The notes beneath the pieces were generated by a model. It searched no databases. It was not told where the DNA came from and was given only the letters and a program-made list of their open reading frames with translations. 64,000 nt of DNA from Gnetum montanum (lineage: Eukaryota > Streptophyta > Gnetopsida > Gnetales > Gnetaceae): assembly GCA_015680685.1 (NCBI GenBank), contig MNCI01009293.1, forward strand, positions 221,026 to 285,025, in the 5' to 3' direction. Position numbers and translations under genes: made by a program. Shown in pieces: positions 24,119 to 34,830 of the stretch (the stretch's first letter is position 1; every line of letters starts with the position of its first letter).

Positions 24119-24136
24119 TGACACCATTGTTGGGGA
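24119..24136 (+). promoter_or_regulatory. Primer-binding site of P
   Basis: TGACACCATTGTTGGGGA matches the tRNA-Asp complement at 13 of 18 positions, and all differences are transitions. Confidence 0.75.
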
Positions 24137-24277
24137 CCTTTTTGTTGTTTTGTGCACTATCTAGGACCTAGTGAAAGTATTTAAATCATTGGAATGAGTC
24201 TGAGAGTCATATCTTATTTTAAAATTACTACAACAAATGTTTAGAGCACACTATGATTTTTATTTTTCTAACTAAAA

Positions 24278-26277
24278 ATGTCTTATTCTCACAGGGGTAC
24301 TTTTCCAACCAAGGTTGATAACATTCACTCAACAAATCCTCAACAGTTCTAAATCATATATACTCACCCCAATTAGTATGTGCCAAACTTCACCTTCATC
24401 CTACACCAAGATGAATAGCTGTGGTGGCATGACATGGAGGGCAACATTGTGTTGTCACCCGATCATCCTACTCTTACAATGCTTTATCAAATGCTTGCAC
24501 AATATCGTCTTCAAGATTTCCATGGGGAATAAGATGTCAACATAAGGGATTATCATCCCACCAAGCACAAAAAATATAAGATCAGCATCTAGAGTAGTGT
24601 TATGAATTTTCGAAGGGAAAAGGGCTTAATGATTCTCAATTTCTATTGTACCAACAAGCTAGTGGGGAACCCTTCTCTAGGGATTTTCCACTCAATGACA
24701 CTCCTCTCTTTGACTTTAGTGATGGGGATCAAAATCAAAATCTACACTCCATAGTTCACAATCCTAATTTTGGTAACAAGGGATCTAATAACAAAGATGG
24801 ATCCAGAGGGGCAAGTTAAGACAAGGATGCTGACAAGAAGCACAATCGTGATCATGGTTGTGATCATCGAAGAGATGGTAGTAGGCATTGTGATGGTGCT
24901 AATTCTCCTTCCTCTTCCCATTCATCATCATCTTCTTCTTCTGGCTTCCACCTTGACTGCAGAAGGTGAGATTGTGATGGCAGTGATCAAAATAAGTGTA
25001 ACAACTAAGGAGACCAAAATAACCAAAGGTATTACTAGGACATGCACGAACATGGGTACAAACATTCAAGAGAGGCATATCACCATGAATGAAGGGGTAG
25101 AGGGTATCATAGGCACCATGATCAGGGCCTCGATGAGCCTCTATTTGCTATCTAAAGTATGCTTAACATCACAGAGGCAATCAAAATTTCCACAAGGCAT
25201 GTGAAAGATAGTTGGATCAAATGGTTAGACATGAAAAATATTCCTTGATTTGAAGGAGGATATAACCCTGATTCATAAAATCATCTTCAAGCTTTCCAAG
25301 ATGCATGTGCCTTACAAAACATAGAGAATGAGTGGTAGAAACAAAAGTTATTTCTAAAGACACTCATCAAAGAAGTAGAGAATTGGTACAGATCCTTAGA
25401 ACCAAAATCTATTAGATGATGGAGTTCAATGATTGAAATGTTAAATGATAAGCATTAAACATACTTCTAGCTATCCAACTTAAAAAAACAAATTGAAGGA
25501 TGGAAACAAGGAGTACACGAACCTTTGGATGCCACCATTGGATGATACTATGCCTTGATGCACAAGTTCCCTGGCCATGGTTATTCTCAATTGGCTCAAC
25601 TCCACCACATTGTAGATGGGCTTTGTAATGAAATGAGAAAAACACTTAGTATCTATGCCTAAGGGTGATTGTTAGAACTAATTGCCTATGAGGTACAAAG
25701 ATTAATAGAGTAGGTTGCCAAAGAGGAATGTGAACTAAGAAAAAGAGAAAGCACATAGGAGTATAAATATGATCCTTCTATCTGCAAGAGGGAGGTTCGA
25801 TTCTACAATAGTGAGGATGAATTCATATTTGATGAGATGATGCATAAGAAAAAATTTCCACTTCAATAATCCAATCTAAACTTATGTCCAAGGTTGATTA
25901 TTGAAGAAACTCCATGGATAGTTGATTTCAAGCTATCCTCAAAATTATTGAAGAGTCTCAAGAACAAGGTAGTAATCATGAGCGCAAGAGGCACAAAAAA
26001 GCTAAACATGCATATTACAAAGGTAAGGACAAAATTTCTACAATAGAAGAGGTTGCGGACAGTGGATTAAATGATGATCATGAATGTGATGTCTACCAGT
26101 ATGAACATCCTAAGGGATGTTATCTTATTGTGTCACATCTTCAAGAGTCTAGGGTGTATGCCTTACATCCACAACTTACACAAACGTAAACATCCATAAG
26201 GTTGCCTTATCATCAAGGTAATCTCAGGAAATTCCACTAACAACAATTGTATTATCCAAGCAGAGCTCCACCATAAC
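24278..26277 (+). pseudogene. Element P gag, first part, broken
   Basis: ATG at 24,278 (MSYSHRGT). Contains NFTFILHQDE-type and RDMEGNIVLS segments near 24,380-24,460, a Ser/His/Asp-rich linker (24,880-24,960), NIP-FEGGYN near 25,240, LQNIENEW, HGYSQLAQLHHIVDG near 25,575, and a zinc-knuckle region CDVYQYEHPKGC near 26,090 whose second Cys is lost. The 144-residue open frame at 24,770 is another frame of this gag. R is inserted just after the HLQESRVYALHP segment and the Gln/Pro-rich tail. Confidence 0.8.
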
Positions 26278-27291
26278 TGATGAGACATGATATCACGTAC
26301 GCGATATCGCGTTGTCCCCTACGATATCGCGTACGTGATATCGCGGTCCACCACCATATCTATAAATAAGAGGCAGCTTTACCTTATTTCCTCATCCTGG
26401 GCTACAAGTAGGAAAACTCTGGTAGATTGATCACTCCAGAGATTGAATATTTTCCATGTGCCTGCAGTAGGAGTCCTAAAGTGAACGGATCTTTATTTGA
26501 GCAACATTGTACCTAAACACAACTTGTGTATGGCAATAAAGACGAACTTCCTGGATAAACCTTGTAATGCATGGAATAGAATTTTATTTAATGTTGTTTA
26601 TTACTTTCTCTCTTAGTAATGTAGTATGAGTATGACTTGGTTACGAGCATCTAAGGATGTGTATGGTTAGTCAAGGAATCGACTGCTCATCACAACACAG
26701 CATGAGTACAACTTGATTACTAGCATCTAAGTGTGACTACTTGGTAACCCAGTGGCGTATCTAGGATCTGTGCTTGGTAATCCCAGTGGTAGTCATGCAC
26801 AAAGGATGTGTATGGTTAGTCAAGGAATCGGCTACTCATCGCACTTAGGCTAGATTAGCTTTCTCAACCCTTTCCTCCTAGTTAAGTGCCTTAGTACGAC
26901 CACTTCGAGCACATGCATTATGTGTGGTAATCCTAGTGATGATTAGCGTTTGGTAGCCATAGTCGCATCGGTTTAGGGTGTGTACGGTAAGTGGGAATGG
27001 ATGCTGATGCTAGCTAATTTAGACTTAGTTATTAGTTAGAGTTAGTAATTATTTTCTCAACCCTCAACTCAATAGCATAGGAGAAAAACATAAAAACATA
27101 TAAAAATCATATACCTCAGACTTACTTAACCATACACCGTGACAACTACAAGTAAGTCTAGGAAGACAACGAATGATTAACCTTAAGTGTTCCATGAAGT
27201 GTGTAGGCATTTAGTCTGTGGAGTTTGACCAGATCGTGCGTGCTATGCTTGTTTTGTATGGTTGAGTGTAGGGGTACCTCGCCACTCATTA
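26278..27291 (+). repeat. Element R 5' LTR
   Basis: Starts TGATGAGACATG and ends CTCATTA. The TATA box is TATAAATA at 26,361, and the poly(A) signal is in GGCAATAAAGACG near 26,533. Compared with solo LTR T it has an extra internal duplication: GAGTATGACTTGG at about 26,628 and GAGTACAACTTGA at about 26,703. The AAGGATGTGTATGGTTAGTC word occurs twice (about 26,654 and 26,803). Confidence 0.9.
26289..26342. repeat. Perfect 21-bp inverted repeat in R U3
   Basis: Arms 26,289-26,309 and 26,322-26,342 are exact reverse complements around a 12-base spacer. Each arm contains GATATC and GCGATATCG. It sits about 20 bp before the TATA box. The matching part of the 3' LTR has a different arrangement of GATATC words. 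Confidence 0.9.
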
Positions 27292-27292
27292 T

Positions 27293-27310
27293 TGGCATCG
27301 TTGTCGGGGA
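27293..27310 (+). promoter_or_regulatory. Primer-binding site of R
   Basis: TGGCATCGTTGTCGGGGA matches the tRNA-Asp complement at 15 of 18 positions, with three transitions. It is the best preserved primer site in the window. Confidence 0.85.
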
Positions 27311-27433
27311 CTAAGTGTTTGTGCACTAAGTAGGACATAAGAGATCATTTACATCATTAGGAGCTTTAACGAACCTTAGGGTTAATCAAATAGAAATTTA
27401 ATAATAGTAAAATAGCACACCGAATAAGACATC

Positions 27434-28436
27434 ATGTCTTCTTCTTCTTCTTCTCATAAGAGCACATCACCTAAGGATCATACAAAGAACAGTCGGCAAT
27501 CAAAAACACATAGCTGAAATCAGCCAAGTCCTAAACAATACCGAATAGTCTATACTCATCCTGATGAGTATATTCCAAACTTCACTTTTATCCTCCATCA
27601 AGATGAACGGTTGTGCTGGAGGGATCTACAAGGTAACATTGTGTTACCTTTGGATCATGTTGTCTCTAACATGCTTCTCCGTGCCTTGGCACAAATTGGC
27701 ATGATGGAATTATACACCGAATACGTTGTAGAAAACTTTGACATGAGGGATTATTGTCCCATAGAAGCACAACATATGCAAGACTTAAGGTAGGAGAACT
27801 AACATACACTGTGAAGGGAAAAGGCCCGTACATCCTTAGAGAAATAGGAGATGATGGGCCCATTATCATGGGTCCTCTAACGAATGATGTTCCCCCTCCT
27901 CAAAATGATGAGGAGGTTGGGTATCAGAACCTATGATCAACGATACATAACACTGGTTCTGACCTCCATGAATGCCAACTGTTCACAGAGGGAGCAACAA
28001 CTCATGCTAAGGACGGGCACTTAGATCGTCACCATGATCGGGGTTGTAGCAACCGATGGTTCTCCTTCTTCTTCCCCTTCTTCATATCATTCACCCTCTC
28101 CTTCCACCTCTAGGCACAATCATGAAGGGCATAATGGAGAGGATAAAAGTAAGAAAAATGAGAGACCTTGATGAGAGAGTCGAGAGAGAGGACAAGGGCA
28201 TGAACAAAGGGAAAGTGGGGAACAACATAGACATCATAGGCGTCATGAAAGAGATGATCATGATGAGCCCCTACTTGCAACCTGAAGTATGCTTGACATA
28301 ATGCAGGCAGTTAGAATTCCTACAAGGAATTTAAAAGATAGTCGGATCAGGCATTTAGACATGAATAACATCCCACGCTTTGAAGGGGGATACAACTCAA
28401 ATCTACAAAATCATTTACAGGCATTCCACGATGCCT
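27434..28436 (+). pseudogene. Element R gag, N-terminal part, truncated
   Basis: ATG at 27,434 begins MSSSSSSSHKS, then PNFTFILHQDERLCW, RDLQGNIVLPLDHVV, MLLRALAQIGM, a NFDMRDYCP segment with stop, a charged tract around 28,120-28,250 (with Arg, Glu, His and Asp alternating), DEPLLAT, SMLDIMQAVRIPTRN and LDMNNIPRFEGGYN up to the single N at 28,437. This is the least damaged gag in the window, with long open pieces. The rest of gag is replaced by an inverted copy of the upstream sequence. Confidence 0.82.
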
Positions 28437-28437
28437 N

Positions 28438-30012
28438 TGAGTTGTATCCCCCTTCAAAGCGTGGGATGTTATTCATGTCTAAATGCCTGATCCGACTATC
28501 TTTTAAATTCCTTGTAGGAATTCTAACTGCCTGCATTATGTCAAGCATACTTCAGGTTGCAAGTAGGGGCTCATCATGATCATCTCTTTCATGACGCCTA
28601 TGATGTCTATGTTGTTCCCCACTTTCCCTTTGTTCATGCCCTTGTCCTCTCTCTCGACTCTCTCATCAAGGTCTCTCATTTTTCTTACTTTTATCCTCTC
28701 CATTATGCCCTTCATGATTGTGCCTAGAGGTGGAAGGAGAGGGTGAATGATATGAAGAAGGGGAAGAAGAAGGAGAACCATCGGTTGCTACAACCCCGAT
28801 CATGGTGACGATCTAAGTGCCCGTCCTTAGCATGAGTTGTTGCTCCCTCTGTGAACAGTTGGCATTCATGGAGGTCAGAACCATTGTTATGTATCATTGA
28901 TCATAGGTTCTGATACCCAACCTCCTCATCATTTTGAGGAGGGGGAACATCATTCGTTAGAGGACCCATGATAATGGGCCCATCATCTCCTATTTCTCTA
29001 AGGATGTACGGGCCTTTTCCCTTCACAGTGTATGTTAGTTCTCCTACCTTAAGTCCTGCATATGTTGTGCTTCTGTGGGACAATAATCCCTCATGTCAAA
29101 GTTTTCTACAACGTATTCTGTGTATAATTCCATCATGCCAATTTGTGCCAAGGCACGGAGAAGCATGTTAGAGACAACATGATCCAAAGGTAACACAATG
29201 TTACCTTGTAGATCCCTCCAGCACAACCGTTCATCTTGATGGAGGATAAAAGTGAAGTTTGGAATATACTCATCAGGATGAGTATAGACTATTCGGTATT
29301 GTTTAGGACTTGGCTGATTTCAGCTATGTGTTTTTGATTGCCGACTGTTCTTTGTATGATCCTTAGGTGATGTGCTCTTATGAGAAGAAGAAGAAGAAGA
29401 CATGATGTCTTATTCGGTGTGCTATTTTACTATTATTAAATTTCTATTTGATTAACCCTAAGGTTCGTTAAAGCTCCTAATGATGTAAATGATCTCTTAT
29501 GTCCTACTTAGTGCACAAACACTTAGTCCCCGACAACGATGCCAATAATGAGTGGCGAGGTACCCCTACACTCAACCATACAAAACAAGCATAGCACGCA
29601 CGATCTGGTCAAACTCCACAGACTAAATGCCTACACACTTCATGGAACACTTAAGGTTAATCATTCGTTGTCTTCCTAGACTTACTTGTAGTTGTCACGG
29701 TGTATGGTTAAGTAAGTCTGAGGTATATGATTTTTATATGTTTTTATGTTTTTCTCCTATGCTATTGAGTTGAGGGTTGAGAAAATAATTACTAACTCTA
29801 ACTAATAACTAAGTCTAAATTAGCTAGCATCAGCATCCATTCCCACTTACCGTACACACCCTAAACCGATGCGACTATGGCTACCAAACGCTAATCATCA
29901 CTAGGATTACCACACATAATGCATGTGCTCGAAGTGGTCGTACTAAGGCACTTAACTAGGAGGAAAGGGTTGAGAAAGCTAATCTAGCCTAAGTGCGATG
30001 AGTAGCCGATTC
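28438..30012 (-). repeat. Inverted copy of 26,825-28,399 (probable assembly artefact)
   Basis: The 1,575 bases are the reverse complement of 26,825-28,399 with no net gap. I see at least five single-base differences, for example near 27,773, 27,785, 27,940 and 27,950. It carries a minus-strand duplicate of R's gag, primer site and half the 5' LTR. It starts right after a lone N and stops at the N gap, so a wrongly oriented overlapping contig or the other haplotype is more likely than a true palindrome. Confidence 0.9.
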
Positions 30013-30552
30013 NNNNNNNNNNNNNNNNNNNNNNNNNNNNNNNNNNNNNNNNNNNNNNNNNNNNNNNNNNNNNNNNNNNNNNNNNNNNNNNNNNNNNNNN
30101 NNNNNNNNNNNNNNNNNNNNNNNNNNNNNNNNNNNNNNNNNNNNNNNNNNNNNNNNNNNNNNNNNNNNNNNNNNNNNNNNNNNNNNNNNNNNNNNNNNNN
30201 NNNNNNNNNNNNNNNNNNNNNNNNNNNNNNNNNNNNNNNNNNNNNNNNNNNNNNNNNNNNNNNNNNNNNNNNNNNNNNNNNNNNNNNNNNNNNNNNNNNN
30301 NNNNNNNNNNNNNNNNNNNNNNNNNNNNNNNNNNNNNNNNNNNNNNNNNNNNNNNNNNNNNNNNNNNNNNNNNNNNNNNNNNNNNNNNNNNNNNNNNNNN
30401 NNNNNNNNNNNNNNNNNNNNNNNNNNNNNNNNNNNNNNNNNNNNNNNNNNNNNNNNNNNNNNNNNNNNNNNNNNNNNNNNNNNNNNNNNNNNNNNNNNNN
30501 NNNNNNNNNNNNNNNNNNNNNNNNNNNNNNNNNNNNNNNNNNNNNNNNNNNN
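30013..30552. other. Assembly gap (540 N)
   Basis: A run of 540 unknown bases inside element R, at the place where gag end and pol would be expected. Confidence 0.99.
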
Positions 30553-31278
30553 TTTTGTGTGTGTGTGTGTGTGTGATCCACCCTATAAGTTTGTCACCCA
30601 ATAAGTGTTCGGAACGATGGTATGAACTATTTTTCATATTGATTTCTAATGTTTTATTTTTACCTTTAAGTCATGATGTTGATACTAAGGTATGTTCTTT
30701 TCATATGGCAGGCAATGAGATCACTTCATCCATCCATCCACCAAGTTCTATGGTTTCTCTCGGCTTGGAAATGTATAGTACTTTCCTAAATAAGAACTTT
30801 AATGAATTAGTGACTAAGCATTTCTCAAACTAAGGAAGGACTCAAGGATTGAAAAGGGTGTGACTTTAAGGAAACTTGGTGCATTTGTGTTGGCCATTCT
30901 CTTGAGTGCTTAGATGTTTTCTTCTTGAGTTTTCTTGTCGTTCTAATGTTACCCAATTATAAAAAGCTAAGACAATAAAAATAACAAAGTATTTTCATGG
31001 TGTTGTTCTCACGCATAAAAACACAAAAAAAAAAGAAAAAAGAAAAAAAAACAAAAAACAAAAAAGAGAAAAGTGAGAATTCAAAGCACACCCCTTAGAA
31101 AAAATAAACTTGGGCTATAAGCACTGGTTATGGATCCAAAAGTATTCCCTCTAACTAAGGCCCTTCTCACTTCCCATTCTCTCCTTTGTTTCGTCGAAAT
31201 GGTGGTGGCTCTTGGAGGAAGCATTCTTGTTAATTCAAGAGGATGGATTGGCCGAATGCATTGATGCAAAGTCACTGG
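30553..31278 (+). repeat. Direct duplicate of R 3' region, copy 1
   Basis: Matches 31,525-32,250 at an offset of about 972 bases, with roughly a dozen differences by eye. It starts with a TG microsatellite, has an acceptor-like CATATGGCAG at 30,702-30,711 and a poly(A) stretch at 31,021-31,060. It ends at the lone N 31,279. The 92-residue frame at 30,555 and the 64-residue frame at 31,610 are this same segment in the two copies and are probably noncoding. Confidence 0.85.
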
Positions 31279-31279
31279 N

Positions 31280-31524
31280 CGAAATTCAAATAGGCGTTCA
31301 TTATTTTGGATCTCTCCCTTACAACTCAGTCATGGGGGAGATGGCCACCTATGCTAACCATATGGGGCCCTCAGTTCTTTTAATTTTTTGTTTTACAACA
31401 TTTTTTTACATGTTTTTGTTTTACAAGTTTTTGTTTTACATGTTTTTGTCTTACACCTTTTTGTTTTACAACTTTCTTTAACTTTTCTTGCTTTTTTTTT
31501 ACAACACCGTTATACTTTTCTATT
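31280..31524 (+). repeat. Element R post-integrase segment with T-rich block
   Basis: Begins with TCTCCCTTACAACTCAGTC and GGGGGAGATGGCCACC, aligned with Q (20,865-20,910) and P (38,210-38,260) just after integrase. TTTTTGTTTTACA-like units follow at 31,381-31,470. This shows that R or its parent had pol upstream. Confidence 0.65.
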
Positions 31525-32250
31525 TGTGTGTGTTTGTGTGTGTGTGATCCACCCTGTAAGTTTGTCACCCAATAAATGTTCAAAATGATGGTATGAACTA
31601 TTTTTCATATTGATTTCTAATGTTTTATTTTTACCTTTAAGTCATGATGTTGATACTAAGGTATGTTCTTTTGATATGGCAGGCAATGAGATCACTTCAT
31701 CCATCCATCCACCAAGTTCTATGGTTTCTCTTGGCTTGGAAATGTATAGTACTTTCCTAAATAAGAACTTTAACGAATTAGTGACTAAGCATTTCTCAAA
31801 CTAAGGAAGGACTCAAGGATTGAAAAGGGTGTGACTTTAAGGAAACTTGGTGCATTTGTGTTGGCCATTCTCTTGAGTGCTTAGATGTTTTCTTCTTGAG
31901 TTTTCTTGTCGTTCTAATGTTACCCAATTATAAAAAGCTAAGACAATAAAAATAACAAAGTATTTGCATGGTGTTGTTCTCACGCATAAAAACACAAAAA
32001 AAAAAGAAAAAAGAAAAAAAAAACAAAAAACAAAAAAGAGAAAAGTGAGAATTCAAAGCACACCCCTTAGAAAAAATAAACTTGGGCTATAAGCACTAGT
32101 TATGGAACCAAAAGTATTCCCTCTAACTAAGGCCCTTCTCGCTTCCCATTCTCTCCTTTGTTTCGTCGAAATGGTGGTGGCTCTTGGAGGAAGCATTCTT
32201 GTTAATTTAAGAGGATGGATTGGCCGAATGCATTGATGCAAAGTCACTGG
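31525..32250 (+). repeat. Element R 3' region, copy 2
   Basis: This copy continues smoothly into the rest of R, so it is probably the true placement. It contains the acceptor-like GATATGGCAG ending at 31,682, then CAATGAGATCAC, and the CAAAGCACACCCC tract near 32,055 shared with Q and P. Confidence 0.75.
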
Positions 32251-32955
32251 ATGTGGTTGGTTTGAGGCCAGAGTTGGAATGAGATTTGCTAAGTCACATT
32301 AATCATAAAACACACAAGGGGTTGTACACCACCTTGTCCTTTGGATTCCATTCCATTCTCTTCTCTCCATTATTCACCTCATTGTTGGTTGTATCATTAG
32401 TGTATATATTTTGGTTGATGCATTGTTTTATTTTTGGTAAATGCTTGTGGTCAAGACTTTAACTCTTGTTCCAAATGACATTCCCAGAGCCTACGAACTC
32501 TTTGAATGTGGGTTTGTCAGGGCATTAAAGGCATGAGCCTACTTTGGGGAGGATCCACTGACATTCCTATTTGAAGCACCAGTTAACTTATTTTCCCTAA
32601 CATTTTTGCAATTAACTATTATTTTTTTCATTTCCATCTTAACATCCATTTCATCGTTGCTATCGTTGTCTCTTTTTCTCTATCTTTCTTACTCCTTTTC
32701 TTTCTCCATTCTAACGCTACCAGAGGTTCGCGATTAGTCATGGGGGTACAGGGCCTGATTTTTTCAATTTTCTCCTAGCCTTGAATTTTTTGATTTTCTT
32801 CCTAACCACTATACCTTCGGTAGTCATTAGTAATATATCTCCAGATCTGTATCAGCCATACCACAACTCAGCCACTAGACTTACACCAAAGCAAGGTATC
32901 AATTACATGATGATTCATTTACCCTTGCTAATATAAGATTGTGTTGTGTGTTTAG
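32251..32955 (+). other. Element R noncoding 3' region with acceptor-like end
   Basis: Aligns with Q 21,880-23,024 and P 39,200-39,858. It ends in GTTGTGTGTTTAG at 32,943-32,955, the equivalent of the acceptor-like sites in M, P and Q. Confidence 0.5.
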
Positions 32956-33309
32956 ATGGCAATCATACAATAATGGAATTGGATCTGGAAGAAACACATG
33001 GAATGAAGCAACGCTAGAAGAAACTATGCAAGGAGCAAGATCGATGGTGTGCTTACCGATGAACAACAGAAGGTGTAATCTTGGCATTGGCAGCAGCAAC
33101 ACTTCTTTCTCTCTCTCTCTTTCTCAACTGCCAACTAAGGCCTAATGTCATTGTAATAAGGTGTTTACCCTTGTTGTTATGAATACCAATTTTGTCAAGT
33201 CTTGTAATGATGATCTGTTCACATGTCATCCCATTAGTTTCATTCCCCTCAATAATCTCATACCTTCCCAATATTTCGTAAGGAACTCCAGGACGAGTTT
33301 TCATTCAGT
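32956..33309 (+). other. Element R short terminal exon-like segment
   Basis: It begins ATGGCAATC directly after the acceptor-like AG and runs to the polypurine tract, with a short TC-rich run near 33,110. The open frame at 32,939-33,145 covers it in one frame, but it lacks the conserved 3' ORF residues seen in Q and U. It may be a deleted remnant of that ORF. Confidence 0.4.
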
Positions 33310-33319
33310 CATCGGGGTA
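33310..33319 (+). promoter_or_regulatory. Polypurine tract of R
   Basis: CATCGGGGTA directly before the 3' LTR, preceded by GAGTTTTCATTCAG. Confidence 0.7.
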
Positions 33320-34339
33320 TGATGAGACGCGATATTGCATGAGCCACAATATCGCAGCCGTCGCGATATCGTGTCATCCCCTGTGATATCATGGTCCGCC
33401 ACCATATCTATAAATAAGAGGTGGCTCTCCCTTATTTCCTCATCCTAGGCTACAAGTAGGGAAACTCTGGCAGATTGATCACTCTAGGGATAGAATATTT
33501 TCCATGTGCCTGCAGTAGGAGTCCTAAAGTGAATAGATCTTTATTCGAGCAACATTATACCTAAACACAAGTTGTGTATGGAAATAAAGACGAACTTCCT
33601 AGATAAACCTTGTAGTGCATGGAATAGGATTTAGTTTAATGTTGTTTATTGCTTTCTCTCTTAGTAATGCGGTATGAGTACAACTTGATTATGAGCATCT
33701 AAGGATGTGTATGGTTAGTCAGGGAATCGGCTGCTCATCGCAACGCGGTATGAGTACGACTTGATTACGAGCATCTAAGTGTGACTACTTGGTAACCCAA
33801 TGGCATATCCAGGATCTATGCTTGGTAATCCCAATGGTAGTCGTGCACGAAGGATGTGTACGGTTAATCAAGGAATCAGCTGCTCATCGCACTTAGGCTA
33901 GATTAGCTTTCTCAACCCTTTCCTCCTAGTTAAGTGCCTCAGTATGACCACTTCGAGCACGTGCATTACACATGGTAACCCCAATGACGATTAGCGTTTG
34001 GTAGCCATGGTTGCATCGGTTCATGGTGTGTATGGTAAGTGGGAACGGATGATGACACTAGGTAATTTAGATTTAGTTATTAGTTAGAGTTAGTAATTAG
34101 TTTCTCAACACTAAACTCAATAGCATAGGAGAAAAACATAAAAACATATAAAAATCATATACCTTGAACTTACTTAACCATACACCATGACAACTACAAG
34201 TAAGTCTAGGAAGACAATGAATGGTTAACTTTAAGTGTTCCATGAGGTGTGTAGGCATTTAGTCTGCGGAGTTCGATCAGATTGCACGTGCTACGCTCAT
34301 TTTGTATGGTTAAGTGTAGGGGTACCTCGCCACTCATCA
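33320..34339 (+). repeat. Element R 3' LTR
   Basis: Starts TGATGAGACGCG and ends CTCATCA. From the TATA box on it aligns closely with 26,278-27,291, but the first 70 or so bases, the GATATC palindrome zone, are arranged differently in the two LTRs. Confidence 0.9.
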
Positions 34340-34830
34340 ATAACCATATGAATAGTACCAACAATGGGAGTAACCACAATCATGGGCTCCTACACTACCA
34401 AGGCAACAATACCCTTACCGATAGCAACCCATGTCTCTACATCACTATTCCAGTCACATTTATAATATTCAACCTTATAACCATCCTTCTAATTACTGTC
34501 AAACTCCTTCTCCCTATGAAAGAAGGGATGTCACATCCTATCCTTATCCTCCTCCTATCCCTACACACAGTCCTCCTCTAGTTGCATAGCTACCACCTAC
34601 TCCACCAATGCAGGGTAAACTACTTGCTCAACCATAATAACACAATGTTATGAGGGTTATTAATTTGCAACCCAATCATCAATCAGAGGGGCCAAATGCC
34701 TGATCAAAGAAAAGACCTTTTTTCCAACCCCGTAGTCCACATAAGCCTTCACCTACACCTATAGTTAACAACCCTACTCTTACCTCTTCCTCCATATCTA
34801 ATTCCTTTGGGCCTCCTTCAAATCAAACTT
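34340..34830 (+). pseudogene. Element P gag, C-terminal tail after R
   Basis: Resumes with ATAACCATATGAATAG, which joins to the left flank of R and aligns with Q (16,675) and S (63,419). The Asn/His/Pro-rich tail matches Q 16,680-17,150. Frames are broken. Confidence 0.75.

Larger units (their letters stand above)
26278..34339 (+). mobile_element. Element R: LTR retrotransposon, innermost of the nest
   Basis: LTRs at 26,278-27,291 and 33,320-34,339; the flanking pentamers are ATAAC on both sides (26,273-26,277 and 34,340-34,344), a perfect target duplication within P gag. Internally only the primer site, gag and the 3' noncoding region are present. The middle is an inverted copy of the 5' part, a 540-bp run of N and a direct duplication, so pol is missing from the assembled sequence. 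Whether the real element lacks pol cannot be decided here. Confidence 0.9.

Noticed and set aside
24770-25204. 144-residue Thr/Ile/Met-rich frame
   Set aside because: It is an alternative frame over the Ser/His/Asp-rich linker of P gag; the other elements keep the gag frame, not this one.
26289-26342. Reading the R U3 palindrome as a MITE or separate transposon
   Set aside because: It is inside the LTR with no target duplication of its own, and related GATATC arrays occupy the same place in T, M and U.
29979-30637. Long open frames of about 190-217 residues across the N gap
   Set aside because: They are open only because the gap has unknown bases.
30555-31804. Two nearly identical frames containing MAGNEITSSIHPPSS
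   Set aside because: They are the two copies of an artefactual duplication; aligned places in P and Q have no open frame, so coding is unlikely.
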